Shown here: positions 39,299 through 48,770 of the stretch, one piece after another
How the letters are laid out: each line of letters starts with the position of its first letter
Numbering within the stretch: position 1 is the stretch's first letter
NCBI RefSeq assembly: GCF_001667035.1
Contig: NZ_LZIR01000108.1
Span: 1 to 64,000, forward strand
Source: Mycobacterium sp. 852002-51057_SCH5723018
GTDB taxonomy: Bacteria; Actinomycetota; Actinomycetes; Mycobacteriales; Mycobacteriaceae
Length of the DNA stretch: 64,000 nucleotides
Direction: 5' to 3'
Notes under the pieces: model-generated
Told to the model about the DNA's origin: nothing
The model's database searches: none
What the model saw: the letters and a program-made list of their open reading frames with translations, nothing else
Position numbers and translations under genes: made by a program

Positions 39299-41185
39299 GT
39301 GGAAATCGCCACCGAAACCGACTTCGCCTGGGAGCAACCATCGGGCCGACGACGCGGATCGCACCAATGGCTGGTGCTGGCCGTCATCGGCGTCGCGCAA
39401 TTGATGGTGGTGCTCGACACCACCATCGTCAACATAGCGTTGCCTTCCGCGCAGGCGGCCCTGCATTTCGGCACCGAGAGTAGGCAGTGGATCATCACCG
39501 CCTATTCCCTTTCCTTCGGCAGCCTGTTGCTGCTCGGCGGGCGCCTCTCCGATATCGTCGGGCGCCGCCGCACGCTGCTGGTCGGCTTGCTCGGGTTCGC
39601 CTTCGCCTCAGCGGTTGGTGGTGCGTCGAGTGGCTTTGCGATGCTGGCGATCGCGCGAGCCCTCCAGGGTGTCTTCGCAGCGGTGCTGGCCCCGGCGGCC
39701 CTGTCCACTCTCAACGTCACTTTCACCGACGCCAAGCAGCGCGGCAAGGCACTCGCCGTGTATGGCGCGATTGCCGGCGGCGGCGCTGTCGTCGGGCTGC
39801 TGCTCGGCGGCGCGCTCACCGAATGGCTGTCGTGGCGATGGTGCCTTTATGTGAACTTGATCTTCGCGATCGTCGCCGCCGCCGGCGTGCTGGTTTTCGT
39901 TGCGGCCCGAGACGACCGCGGCAGCGTGGTCCGGCTCGACTGGCCCGGCGTCATCACCGGCTCGGCAGGCCTGTTCTGCTTGGTCTATGGCCTATCCAAC
40001 GCCGAAACGGACAGTTGGAGCGCGCCGCTGACCATTGTGATGTTCATCGGTAGTGGCCTGCTGCTTGTTGCGTTCGGGGTGATCGAGACACGAGCGGCCG
40101 CCCCGCTGCTGCCGCTGCGGATTGTCATGGACCGCAACCGCGTTGGCGCATATCTGGCCATCATGATCGCCTTCTGCAGCATGTTCAGCGCCTTCCTGTT
40201 CCTGACGTACTACGCCCAGCAGAACCTGGGCTACAGCCCGCTGAGGACGGGCGTGGCGTTCCTGCCGCTGGCCGGGGGCGTTGCGGTGGCGGCCGCCGTG
40301 GCCAACGCCCGATTGATCCCGAAGCTGGGTCCGCGACGTGTGGTCCCGCCCGGGATGCTCATCGCCGCTTTTGGCATGTTTTTGCTGGCCCACCTGGATA
40401 TTCACTCGACCTATGCGGGCAACGTGCTCGGCCCGCTCCTGCTCCTTGGGGTGGGCATGGGGCTGACTTTCGCTCCGGCAATCGCCACCGCAACCGCCGG
40501 CGTCACCGATGCGGACGCCGGAGTGGCCTCGGCGATGGTGAACACCAGCCAGCAGATCGGTGGTGCCATTGGAACGGCCGCGCTTTCAACGATTTTCGCA
40601 TCGGCCCTCAGCCACTATATGACCAGTCATAGGTCGCCGAGCCCCGCCCTGCGAGCCGCGGCCGCGATCCACGGCTACACCGTCGCGTTCGGCGTCAGCT
40701 GCGCCTTGTTCGTGGCCGGCGCGGGGGTTACCACGCTGCTGCTGCGGGGGACGCCCGTCGGCGATGAATCGGATGAATCGGGCCGACCGAAGTCCGCGGC
40801 ACCGGGCGCAACCGCCCGCATCATCCCCAGGCAAATACTCGATCTCAAGCGACAGATCGCGCGCTTGGAAGCTGAAAACCACTACCTCGCCAACGAATTG
40901 AGATCGCGGCGCCCGAAGGAGCGCCCGAAGACGCAGCCCCGGCCGGCATCGCACCCACGCCGCGCCAAGCCAATAGCATTGGGCCCCAGTCTGTTTGGGA
41001 TAGTGGCGGGAATTGCGGTGATTTTGGTCGCAATCATGGCGGCAACGTCGCATCGATCGCACTCGTACGATGAGGTCGTGCGGAGCTGTGTTGCCAAAAC
41101 AAAAGCGCAGGTCGAGCATTATCGGCCCGGCGCACTCAACCAACTGGCCAACCTGCGCGACTGCGAATCCGTCAACCGACGTTAG
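39299..41185 (+). CDS. MFS drug exporter (DHA2/EmrB type) with extra C-terminal domain
   Basis: A 628-residue transporter. Residues 20-485 form a 14-helix DHA2 exporter: LMVVLDTTIVNIALP (motif D1), GRLSDIVGRRRTLL (motif A) and the helix-5 antiporter stretch AIAGGGAVVGLLLGGALTE (motif C). After residue 485 there is a 140-residue extension: a coiled coil (ILDLKRQIARLEAENHYLANEL), a basic Pro-rich linker, one more membrane helix (FGIVAGIAVILVAIMAA) and a short end domain with two Cys. Exporters of this class normally stop after helix 14. It likely expels drugs or lipids by proton antiport; the role of the extension is unknown. GTG 39299 is the likely start, with weak ribosome site. Confidence 0.85.
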   Translation: MEIATETDFAWEQPSGRRRGSHQWLVLAVIGVAQLMVVLDTTIVNIALPSAQAALHFGTESRQWIITAYSLSFGSLLLLGGRLSDIVGRRRTLLVGLLGFAFASAVGGASSGFAMLAIARALQGVFAAVLAPAALSTLNVTFTDAKQRGKALAVYGAIAGGGAVVGLLLGGALTEWLSWRWCLYVNLIFAIVAAAGVLVFVAARDDRGSVVRLDWPGVITGSAGLFCLVYGLSNAETDSWSAPLTIVMFIGSGLLLVAFGVIETRAAAPLLPLRIVMDRNRVGAYLAIMIAFCSMFSAFLFLTYYAQQNLGYSPLRTGVAFLPLAGGVAVAAAVANARLIPKLGPRRVVPPGMLIAAFGMFLLAHLDIHSTYAGNVLGPLLLLGVGMGLTFAPAIATATAGVTDADAGVASAMVNTSQQIGGAIGTAALSTIFASALSHYMTSHRSPSPALRAAAAIHGYTVAFGVSCALFVAGAGVTTLLLRGTPVGDESDESGRPKSAAPGATARIIPRQILDLKRQIARLEAENHYLANELRSRRPKERPKTQPRPASHPRRAKPIALGPSLFGIVAGIAVILVAIMAATSHRSHSYDEVVRSCVAKTKAQVEHYRPGALNQLANLRDCESVNRR

Positions 41186-41203
41186 CTCGGTGCGCTGCGC
41201 CGG

Positions 41204-43336
41204 CTAATCCGGCATCGCCCCGATGAGCCGCTCGGTCGTCAGCGGAAGTGACCGAACCCGCACACCAAGCGCATCGTAGACCGCGTTGGCGATCGCGGCG
41301 GCTGTCGGGCCTTGGGCGCACTCGCCGATGCCGAGCGGCGGATTGCCCTGGCCGCCAACGAGTTCCACCTCGACCGCGGGCACCTCGGAGAACCGCAGGA
41401 TCGGGTAGGTCTCCCAGGTGTCGCTGGTGACGTTGAAGCGGTCGAAACGCACCCGCTCCTTGAGCGTCCAGCTGGTGGCCTGCACGGCGCCGCCCTCGAT
41501 CTGGTTGGCCGCGCCGTCGGGATTGATGATCAGCCCCGCGTCCACCGCGATGACCAGCCGGCGCACCCGGACCTCCTCGACCGCCTCGACCTCCGCGACC
41601 ACCGCGCAGTAGGCGGCCGAATTCTTGTACCGCGCATACCCAACGCCATGACCGACCGAATCGCCCCGCGTCCGGTCCGCCCAGCCGGCCCGCACCGCCG
41701 CCGCCTGCAGCACCGCCCGCCCGCGCGGATCCGACAGGTGCGCCAACCGGAACTCGACCGGATCGCGGCCCGCGGCCGCCGCCAGCTCATCCATAAACGA
41801 CTCCGCCGCAAAGACATTGACGAACGCGCCCAGCGAACGCAGCGCCGAGGTGCGCAGCGGCATCTCGGTCAGCAGGTGGTTGATCACCCGGTAGGACGGA
41901 AAGTCATAGCCCGGCACTGAGTTTCGCCCGGCGCCACCTCCCCACTGCACGGGCGGCTCGCCGCCGGCCCGGATCGGCTCACCGCCGGCGCGTTCACTGG
42001 CCGCCAGCAACGCGTTGGTCGGCGTCGTCCCGGGGCGGCCCATGTAGCTGCCGCTGAAGATCTCGTGGTGCCAGCCCAGGACGGCGCCGTCGTCGCCGCA
42101 ATCGGCGGCGATCTCGACGACGGCGGCGGGCCCGAGCGGCGCCCACGCCAGTTCGTCGGGGCGCGACCAGACCAGGTGCACCGGCCGGCCGGGCACCGCG
42201 CGCGCCAGCAACGCCGCGTCCATCGCGGCGTCGTCGGCGCCGTTGTGCCCGTAGCACCCGGCCCCTTCGACGTGGCGGACCACCACCCGTTCGACCGAAA
42301 GGCCAAGCGCGGCGGCCAGTTCCCGTCGCAGCGCGTGCACACCCTGGCTGTGCGACCAGACCTCCAGGCGGCCGTCGTCGGACCAGAGCGCCGCCGCCGA
42401 CGAAGGGCCGATCGACCCGTGCGCCAGATAGGGCCGGTGGTAGCGGGCCGAGTGTGACCGCGCTGGCCCCGGCAAACCGGCGGCCTCCTTGGCCGCGAGC
42501 ACCGAGGTCTCGGCCGCGGCCGACACCAGAAATGCGGGCAGATCGTTTTCGTCCGGCAGCGTCGGCCGCTCGTCCCAGGCGGCGTCGCGGCGCAGCCGCT
42601 CGGCGGCGCGCACCGCGACCTCCTCGCGGTCGGCCACCACCCCGAGGAATTCGCCGTCGCGCACCACGGTGATCACCCCGGGCAACGCCAGCGTGGGCCT
42701 GGTGTCCAAAGCGTCTGGATCACGCAGCTTTGCGCCGCGCGACGGTGGGCGAACCACCCGCCCGTACAGCTGGCCGTCCAGTTCCAGGTCGTGCAGGAAG
42801 CGCGGCCGCCCGGTGAGCTTGTCGGGCAGGTCGAGCCGCGCGACGGCGGTGCCGACCACCGCGTAGTCCGACTCCGGCTTGGGCGCGGCCTCCCCGTCGG
42901 CCGGCCGGTCCAGCAGCGTGTCGTCGGCCAGCTCCCAGTAGCTGGTGGCCAATTTCTCCGGCCCGCCCGGTCCGATGATGTCGCCGTCCGCGACGTCCAG
43001 CTCGTCGGGCGCCACGGCCAGTTTGGCCGCCGCGGCGTCGAGGTAGATCGCCCGCGCCTCGGCGCAGGCCTGGCGCAGCGCCGCGCCCGACTGCTGGATG
43101 GACCGGCTGCCGGCGGTGAAGCCCTCGTCGGGGCTGCGGTCGGTGGCCGCGGCGATCATCCGCACGCGGTCGACGTCGACGTCGAGCTCCTCGGCGGCGA
43201 TCTGCGCCAGCGCCGTCAACACGCCCTGACCCAGCTCCACCTTGCCCGAGCGCACCTCGATCACGCCGTCGGAGGTGATCCGAACCCATTCGCCGAGAAC
43301 GGGATTGGCGGCCAGCGACTCCGGCAGGTCAGGCAT
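41204..43336 (-). CDS. Molybdenum hydroxylase large subunit (isoquinoline 1-oxidoreductase-like)
   Basis: A 710-residue aldehyde-oxidase-family molybdopterin subunit of the IorB type. VELGQGVLTALAQIAAEEL near the start, AGCYGHNGADDAA (Mo-site loop) and GIGECAQGPTAAAIANAV with the catalytic Glu near the end are visible. IorB enzymes hydroxylate N-heterocycles or aldehydes; the substrate here is unknown. Compared with IorB proteins it lacks any Tat signal. It overlaps the Fe-S subunit by eight bases, and no FAD subunit gene is present, as is usual for Ior-type enzymes that use a cytochrome or other acceptor. Confidence 0.86.
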   Translation of the reverse strand: MPDLPESLAANPVLGEWVRITSDGVIEVRSGKVELGQGVLTALAQIAAEELDVDVDRVRMIAAATDRSPDEGFTAGSRSIQQSGAALRQACAEARAIYLDAAAAKLAVAPDELDVADGDIIGPGGPEKLATSYWELADDTLLDRPADGEAAPKPESDYAVVGTAVARLDLPDKLTGRPRFLHDLELDGQLYGRVVRPPSRGAKLRDPDALDTRPTLALPGVITVVRDGEFLGVVADREEVAVRAAERLRRDAAWDERPTLPDENDLPAFLVSAAAETSVLAAKEAAGLPGPARSHSARYHRPYLAHGSIGPSSAAALWSDDGRLEVWSHSQGVHALRRELAAALGLSVERVVVRHVEGAGCYGHNGADDAAMDAALLARAVPGRPVHLVWSRPDELAWAPLGPAAVVEIAADCGDDGAVLGWHHEIFSGSYMGRPGTTPTNALLAASERAGGEPIRAGGEPPVQWGGGAGRNSVPGYDFPSYRVINHLLTEMPLRTSALRSLGAFVNVFAAESFMDELAAAAGRDPVEFRLAHLSDPRGRAVLQAAAVRAGWADRTRGDSVGHGVGYARYKNSAAYCAVVAEVEAVEEVRVRRLVIAVDAGLIINPDGAANQIEGGAVQATSWTLKERVRFDRFNVTSDTWETYPILRFSEVPAVEVELVGGQGNPPLGIGECAQGPTAAAIANAVYDALGVRVRSLPLTTERLIGAMPD

Positions 43337-43832
43337 CGGCGGATCCCCGCATCTCGGCCGCGGCGTTCAGCACCGCCGCGACCACCCGATTGTGCGAGCC
43401 GCAACGACACAGGTTGGGGTCCAGCGTGGCGCGGACCTCGGCCTCGGTCGGGTCGGGTTTGGCGTCCAGCAGCGCCGCGGCCGCCACCACGATGCCCGAC
43501 ATGCAATACCCGCACTGCGCCGCCTGCCCGGCGATCAGGGCGCGGGCCACCGGGTGCGGCTGCCCGTCGGCGCCCAGCCCTTCGACCGTGCGGATCGACT
43601 TGCCGGCCACCGACCACAGCGGGGTGTCACACGAGTAGATGGGCCGGCCGTCGGCCAGCACGAAACACGCGCCGCACAACCCCACCCCGCAGCCGAACCG
43701 CGTGCCCTTCAGTCTCAGGTGGTTGCGCAGCACGTACAGCAGCGGTGTGTCGTCTTCGGCGCGAACCTGGTGCCGCCGGCCATTGACGTCCAGATCTGTC
43801 AAAGTCCTGTCTTCTGTCACGGGCTCCAGCAT
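43329..43832 (-). CDS. Molybdenum hydroxylase [2Fe-2S] subunit (IorA-like)
   Basis: A 167-residue subunit with two clusters: FGCGVGLCGACFV plus Cys in IYSCDTP, and QCGYCMSGI with LCRCGSHN. It passes electrons from the Mo subunit that follows it. ATG 43832 is used; a GTG four codons later (VTEDRTLTDLDV) is also possible. It is divergent from the GH76 gene with a 35-base gap. Confidence 0.88.
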   Translation of the reverse strand: MLEPVTEDRTLTDLDVNGRRHQVRAEDDTPLLYVLRNHLRLKGTRFGCGVGLCGACFVLADGRPIYSCDTPLWSVAGKSIRTVEGLGADGQPHPVARALIAGQAAQCGYCMSGIVVAAAALLDAKPDPTEAEVRATLDPNLCRCGSHNRVVAAVLNAAAEMRGSADA

Positions 43833-43867
43833 CCTCCGGCCGCCCGCATGCGGCAGGATCGACAGGT

Positions 43868-45010
43868 ATGGATCAGCTGTGGGTCAACCGGGCGGCCAGC
43901 TCCGAAGCCGCTGTCGCGCAAAGGCACTTCAAGCGGCTGTGGGCGCTGCCGGGCACCCAGCTGGGGGTGGTGGCGTGGCCGGCGGCCCGGCGCGACCGGT
44001 TGTTCGGCACCTGGCACTACTGGTGGCAGGCGCACCTGCTGGATTGCCTGGTCGACGCGCAGTTGCGCGATCCGCGGCCGGACCGGCGCGCCAGGATAAA
44101 CCGGCAGGTCCGGACGCACCGGCTGCGCAACAACTTCCGGTGGACCAACAGCTACTACGACGACATGGCGTGGCTGGCGCTGGCGCTGGAACGCGCCGAC
44201 CGGCTGGCCGGCGTCACGCGGCGGCGGGCGCTGCCCAAGCTCACCGAGCAGTTCGTCAACGCGTGGGTGCCCGAGGACGGCGGCGGCATCCCGTGGCGCA
44301 AGCAGGACCAGTTCTTCAACGCCCCGGCCAACGGCCCGGCCGGCATTTTCCTGGCCCGCTATCCCGCCAGTGGGGATCGGCTCAAGCGGGCCGAGCAGAT
44401 GGGCGATTGGATCGACCGCACCCTGATCGACCCGGAGACGCACCTGGTGTTCGACGGTATCAAGGCCGGCTCGCTGGTCCGCGCGCAGTACAGCTACTGC
44501 CAGGGCGTGGTGCTCGGCCTGGAGACCGAGCTGGCAGCGCGCACCGGCGCGGAAGTCAGGGCCCGGCACGCGGCGCGGGTGCACCGCCTGGTCGCGGCCG
44601 TCGGCGAGCGCATGGCGCCGTCGGGGGTACTGCGTGGCGCCGGCGGCGGGGACGGCGGCCTGTTCGGCGGCATCACCGCGCGGTACCTCGCGCTGGTCGC
44701 GACCGCGCTGCCCGGCGACTCCGCCGACGACGCCGTGGCCCGCGACACCGCCCGCACCATCGTGCTGGCCAGCGCGAAATCGGCGTGGGACAACCGGCAG
44801 ACGGTCGACGGGCTGCCCCTGTTCGGCGCGTTCTGGGACCGCGACGCCGAACTGCCCCCGCAGAAGTCCGGGGCCGGCCAGGAGGCGCAGTTCGTCGAGG
44901 GTGCGGTCAACGCCTCGGCGATCGCCGAACGCGACCTGTCGGTGCAGCTTTCGGGGTGGATGCTGATGGAGGCCGCCTGTAACGTCACCGCCGTGAGCGA
45001 GACGAAATGA
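43868..45010 (+). CDS. Glycoside hydrolase family 76 protein
   Basis: A 380-residue (alpha/alpha)6-barrel protein similar to Rv0365c. The adjacent catalytic Asp pair appears in NSYYDDMAWLALALERA (around residue 97). Other conserved parts are GGIPWRKQDQFFNAPANGPA and YSYCQGVVLGLETEL. GH76 enzymes are endo-alpha-1,6-mannanases or transglycosylases; in mycobacteria mannan cores of lipomannan are possible substrates. There is no signal peptide, so a cytoplasmic role is likely, which is puzzling for that substrate. It overlaps the next gene by four bases (ATGA). Confidence 0.82.
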   Translation: MDQLWVNRAASSEAAVAQRHFKRLWALPGTQLGVVAWPAARRDRLFGTWHYWWQAHLLDCLVDAQLRDPRPDRRARINRQVRTHRLRNNFRWTNSYYDDMAWLALALERADRLAGVTRRRALPKLTEQFVNAWVPEDGGGIPWRKQDQFFNAPANGPAGIFLARYPASGDRLKRAEQMGDWIDRTLIDPETHLVFDGIKAGSLVRAQYSYCQGVVLGLETELAARTGAEVRARHAARVHRLVAAVGERMAPSGVLRGAGGGDGGLFGGITARYLALVATALPGDSADDAVARDTARTIVLASAKSAWDNRQTVDGLPLFGAFWDRDAELPPQKSGAGQEAQFVEGAVNASAIAERDLSVQLSGWMLMEAACNVTAVSETK

Positions 45011-46953
45011 CCGGACCCGGCAGCTGGACCCCCGATGACGAAACGCTGGCCGCGGCCAACCTCACCCGCTTCATGGCCTGGCTGGCCGAGACCGGGCGCG
45101 GCCAGTACGGCGACTATCACCAACTCCTGCGCAAGTCGGTGGAGGACATCGACTGGTTCTGGGACGCCGTCTGGAACTTCTTCGACATCCGGGCCGACAG
45201 CCGGCCGACCGCGGTGCTCGGCAACCGCGCCATGCCCGGCGCCGAGTGGTTTCCCGGCGCCACCATCAACTACGCCACCGAGGTGTTCCGGCGCGCCACC
45301 GACGAGCGCCCCGCGCTGATCGTCGTGGGCGAGGACGGCTCGAGCGAGTGGTCGTGGGCGCGGCTGCAGCGTGAGACCGCGGCGTTCGCGGCCTACCTGC
45401 GCGGGCTGGGCGTCCAGCCCGGCGACGCGGTCGTCGGCTACCTCCCGAACGTCCCCGAGGCCGTCGTCGCCACCCTGGCCGCGGCCTGCGTGGGTGCGAT
45501 CTGGGCGGTGTGCAATCAGGACGTGTCCGTCGACGGTGTGATAGCCAGATTGGGTCAGGTGCAGCCCGCCGTGCTGGTGGCCACCGACGGATCGGTGTAC
45601 GGCGGCAAGCGCATTGATCGCCGCGGCGAGCTGGCCACGATTCGGGGGGCGATGCCCACGCTGCGGGCCACCGTGGTCGTGCCGCGGCTCGGCGCGGACC
45701 CCGACGACGACACCGTGGCATGGGCGACGGCGGTCGCCGACGAGGCCGACCTCGACATCACTGCCGTCCCCTTCACGCACCCGCTCTGGGTGATGTTCTC
45801 GTCCGGAACCACCGGGAAGCCGAAGGGCATCGTGCACGGGCACGGCGGCGTCGTGCTGGAGCACCTGAAGTACCTGAGCCTGCAACTGGACCTGCACCCC
45901 GGCGACCGGTTCCTGTGGTACTCGTCCACCAGCTGGATGATGTGGAACCTGCTGGTGTCGGGGCTGTTGGCCGACGCCACCATCGTGCTCTACGACGGCA
46001 GCCCAACGCATTTGGGCACCGACGGCCTGTGGCGGGTCGCCGCCGAGGCCGGCGTCACGGTGCTCGGTGCCGGCGCCGGCTACCTATTGGCTTGTGCGAA
46101 GGAGCAATTGAAGCCCGGCGCGTCCTACCCGCTGGACGCGGTGCGCGCGGTGGGTTCGACGGGTTCGCCGCTGCCCGCCTCGGGGTTCCGCTGGGTGCAC
46201 GAGGGGCTCGGCCGTTCGGTGCCGGTGATCTCGATGAGCGGCGGCACCGACGTCTGCACGGCCTTCATCGGCGGCTGCCCGATCCTGCCGGTGGAGGCGG
46301 GCGAGCTGTCGAGCATCTGCCTGGGCGCGGCCATCGAATCCTGGTCCGGCGAGGGGAATGCGGTCATCGGGCAAGAGGGCGAACTGGTGATCACCAAGCC
46401 GATGCCGTCGATGCCGGTGTTCTTCTGGAACGACGACGACGGCAGCCGTTACCGCGCCGCCTACTTCGACAAGTACCCAGGCGTGTGGTGTCACGGAGAC
46501 TGGATCACCATCACCGACCGCGGATCGGTGGTGGTACACGGCCGTTCGGACGCCACCCTGAACCGGATGGGCGTTCGGATGGGCAGCGCCGAAATCTACA
46601 ACGCGGTAGAGGGCATGCCCGAGGTGCGCGACTGCCTGGTGGTGGGCGTCGAGCAGGACGACGGCGGCTATTGGATGCCGCTGTTCGTGGCTCTCGACGA
46701 GGGCGTGACCCTCGACGACGAACTGCGGTCGAGGATCGCGGCGGCCATTCGCCAGCACGCCTCGCCGCGGCACGTGCCCGACGACGTGCTCGAGGTTCCG
46801 GGCATCCCGCGCACGCTGACCGGCAAGCGGCTGGAAATCCCGATCAAGCGGATCCTGCTCGGCGCGGCCCCGGGTGAGGCGGTGCAGCAGAGTTCGATCG
46901 ACCGGCCGGAGCTGCTAGACGCTTTCGTTGCGTACCGCAGAAGTCGCGTCTGA
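45007..46953 (+). CDS. aacS: Acetoacetyl-CoA synthetase
   Basis: A 648-residue ANL-superfamily acyl-CoA synthetase converting acetoacetate, ATP and CoA to acetoacetyl-CoA. P-loop-like FSSGTTGKPKGIVHGHGG, YSSTSWMMWN, SMSGGTDVC, HGDWITITDRG and the C-terminal RTLTGKRLEIPIKR Lys motif are all in place. The N-terminal region (DWFWDAVWNFFDI) is characteristic of AacS over plain acetyl-CoA synthetase. It shares a transcript with the GH76 gene. Its last 39 bases overlap the convergent dedA gene. Confidence 0.88.
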   Translation: MTGPGSWTPDDETLAAANLTRFMAWLAETGRGQYGDYHQLLRKSVEDIDWFWDAVWNFFDIRADSRPTAVLGNRAMPGAEWFPGATINYATEVFRRATDERPALIVVGEDGSSEWSWARLQRETAAFAAYLRGLGVQPGDAVVGYLPNVPEAVVATLAAACVGAIWAVCNQDVSVDGVIARLGQVQPAVLVATDGSVYGGKRIDRRGELATIRGAMPTLRATVVVPRLGADPDDDTVAWATAVADEADLDITAVPFTHPLWVMFSSGTTGKPKGIVHGHGGVVLEHLKYLSLQLDLHPGDRFLWYSSTSWMMWNLLVSGLLADATIVLYDGSPTHLGTDGLWRVAAEAGVTVLGAGAGYLLACAKEQLKPGASYPLDAVRAVGSTGSPLPASGFRWVHEGLGRSVPVISMSGGTDVCTAFIGGCPILPVEAGELSSICLGAAIESWSGEGNAVIGQEGELVITKPMPSMPVFFWNDDDGSRYRAAYFDKYPGVWCHGDWITITDRGSVVVHGRSDATLNRMGVRMGSAEIYNAVEGMPEVRDCLVVGVEQDDGGYWMPLFVALDEGVTLDDELRSRIAAAIRQHASPRHVPDDVLEVPGIPRTLTGKRLEIPIKRILLGAAPGEAVQQSSIDRPELLDAFVAYRRSRV

Positions 46954-47625
46954 GTCGGGCTCCTGGTTGGCCGAGCGAGCGGCGCGGCGGCGACCCTGGA
47001 ACCCGCGCCACGCCGCGATCATGGCCGGCAGCAGGGAAACGACCAGGATGCCCAGGATGATCTTTTCCAGATTCTGGTGCACGAACGGCACGGTGCCCAG
47101 GAAGTAGCCCGCCAGTGTCGCGCCGCCGCCCCAGGCGATGCCGCCGACGATATCGAACCCCAGGAACACCGGGTAGCGCATGTAGGACACCCCGGCGACC
47201 ACCGGGACGAACGTCCGCACGAACGGCGCGAACCGGGCCAGGATGACCGCCCACGGCCCGTACTTCTCGAAGAACGCGTGCGACTCGCTCACGTAGTGCT
47301 TCTTGAAGAACCTCGAGTCTTCCTTCTTGAACAGCGCCGGCCCGATCCGCCGCCCGATGAAGTAGCCGGTTTGGTCGCCCAGGATCGCGACCACCGCGAC
47401 CGCGGGGGCCAGCACCCAGATGCTCGCCGGCGGGTTCGGGTGCGCGGCCAGCAGCCCGCCGGTGAACAGCAGCGATTCGCCGGGCAGCAGCGGAAACAGC
47501 AGCCCGGTCTCGATGAAGACGATGACCAGGATGCCGGGCAGGACCGCGGAGCCGAAGACGCCGTTGGCGCCCAGCCAGTACATCGGGTCGAGGATGTCCG
47601 GCAGGGCCGTCACGGCGGTGCTCAC
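46915..47625 (-). CDS. DedA-family membrane protein
   Basis: A 236-residue inner-membrane protein (Rv0364-like). It has several hydrophobic helices, the conserved FIETGLLFPLLPGESLLFTGG and the signature GDQTGYFIGRRIG followed by FARFAPFVRTFVPVVAGVSYM with paired Arg. DedA proteins act as lipid scramblases or flippases, for example for undecaprenyl phosphate. GTG 47625 is the start. It is divergent from fba with a 58-base gap. Confidence 0.9.
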   Translation of the reverse strand: MSTAVTALPDILDPMYWLGANGVFGSAVLPGILVIVFIETGLLFPLLPGESLLFTGGLLAAHPNPPASIWVLAPAVAVVAILGDQTGYFIGRRIGPALFKKEDSRFFKKHYVSESHAFFEKYGPWAVILARFAPFVRTFVPVVAGVSYMRYPVFLGFDIVGGIAWGGGATLAGYFLGTVPFVHQNLEKIILGILVVSLLPAMIAAWRGFQGRRRAARSANQEPDSDATSAVRNESV

Positions 47626-47683
47626 GGTGTCTCAACATACCGGTGTTGCGATACTTGGTAGGCCGAGTCGCCAGGAGGAACGC

Positions 47684-48721
47684 ATGCCCATCGCAACGCC
47701 CGAGGTCTACGCCGAGATGCTGCGACGCGCCAAGGAGAATTCCTACGCCTTCCCGGCCATCAACTGCACGTCCTCGGAGACGGTCAACGCCGCCATCAAG
47801 GGCTTCGCCGACGCCGGCAGCGACGGCATCATCCAGTTCTCCACCGGTGGTGCGGAGTTCGCCTCCGGCCTCGGGGTCAAGGACATGGTGGCCGGAGCGG
47901 TGGCGTTGGCCAAGTTCACCCGCAGCATCGCCGCCCGATACCCGGTCAACGTCGCGCTGCATACCGACCACTGCCCCAAGGACAAGCTGGACACCTACGT
48001 GCGGCCGCTGCTGGCGATCTCGGGCGAGCGGGTGGCCGCCGGCAAGGACCCGCTGTTCGGATCCCACATGTGGGACGGCTCCGCGGTGCCGATCGAGGAA
48101 AACCTGGCCATCGCCCGGGAGCTGCTCAAGGAGGCTGCGGCCGCCAAGATCATCCTCGAGGTCGAGATCGGCGTGGTGGGGGGCGAGGAGGACGGCGTCG
48201 CCAACGAGATCAACGACAAGCTCTACTCCACCCCGGAGGACTTCGAGAGGACCGTCGACGCGCTGGGGCACGGCGAGCACGGCAAGTACCTGCTGGCCGC
48301 GACGTTCGGCAACGTCCACGGCGTCTACAAGCCCGGCAACGTCAAGCTGCGCCCCGACGTGCTGGCCCAGGGCCAGCAGGTGGCGGCGGCCAAGCTGGGT
48401 TTGCCGGAGGACGCCAAGCCGTTCGACTTCGTGTTCCACGGCGGTTCGGGCTCGCTGAAGTCTGAGATCGAGGAGGCGCTGCGCTACGGCGTGGTGAAGA
48501 TGAACGTCGACACCGACACCCAGTACGCCTTCACCCGCCCGATCGCGGGTCACATGTTCACCAACTACGACGGCGTGCTCAAGGTCGACGGCGAGGTGGG
48601 CGTCAAGAAGGCCTACGACCCGCGCGGCTACCTCAAGAAGGCCGAGGCCTCGATGACCGAGCGCGTCGTGCAGGCCTGCAACGACCTGCACTGCGCCGGA
48701 AAGTCGGTGAGCTCGGTCTAG
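47684..48721 (+). CDS. fba: Fructose-bisphosphate aldolase class II
   Basis: A 345-residue zinc-dependent aldolase of glycolysis and gluconeogenesis. Catalytic Asp and zinc His are in ALHTDHCPKDKL; other zinc ligands are in EVEIGVVGGEEDG and FVFHGGSGS; MNVDTDTQYAF binds the sugar phosphate. Strong AGGAGGAA eight to ten bases before ATG 47684; the longer open frame overlaps dedA and is rejected. Confidence 0.96.
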   Translation: MPIATPEVYAEMLRRAKENSYAFPAINCTSSETVNAAIKGFADAGSDGIIQFSTGGAEFASGLGVKDMVAGAVALAKFTRSIAARYPVNVALHTDHCPKDKLDTYVRPLLAISGERVAAGKDPLFGSHMWDGSAVPIEENLAIARELLKEAAAAKIILEVEIGVVGGEEDGVANEINDKLYSTPEDFERTVDALGHGEHGKYLLAATFGNVHGVYKPGNVKLRPDVLAQGQQVAAAKLGLPEDAKPFDFVFHGGSGSLKSEIEEALRYGVVKMNVDTDTQYAFTRPIAGHMFTNYDGVLKVDGEVGVKKAYDPRGYLKKAEASMTERVVQACNDLHCAGKSVSSV

Positions 48722-48770
48722 CCGCGCCGCCAGGTCCGAACATGCGACTGGCTGCACACTCGGCAGCGGG

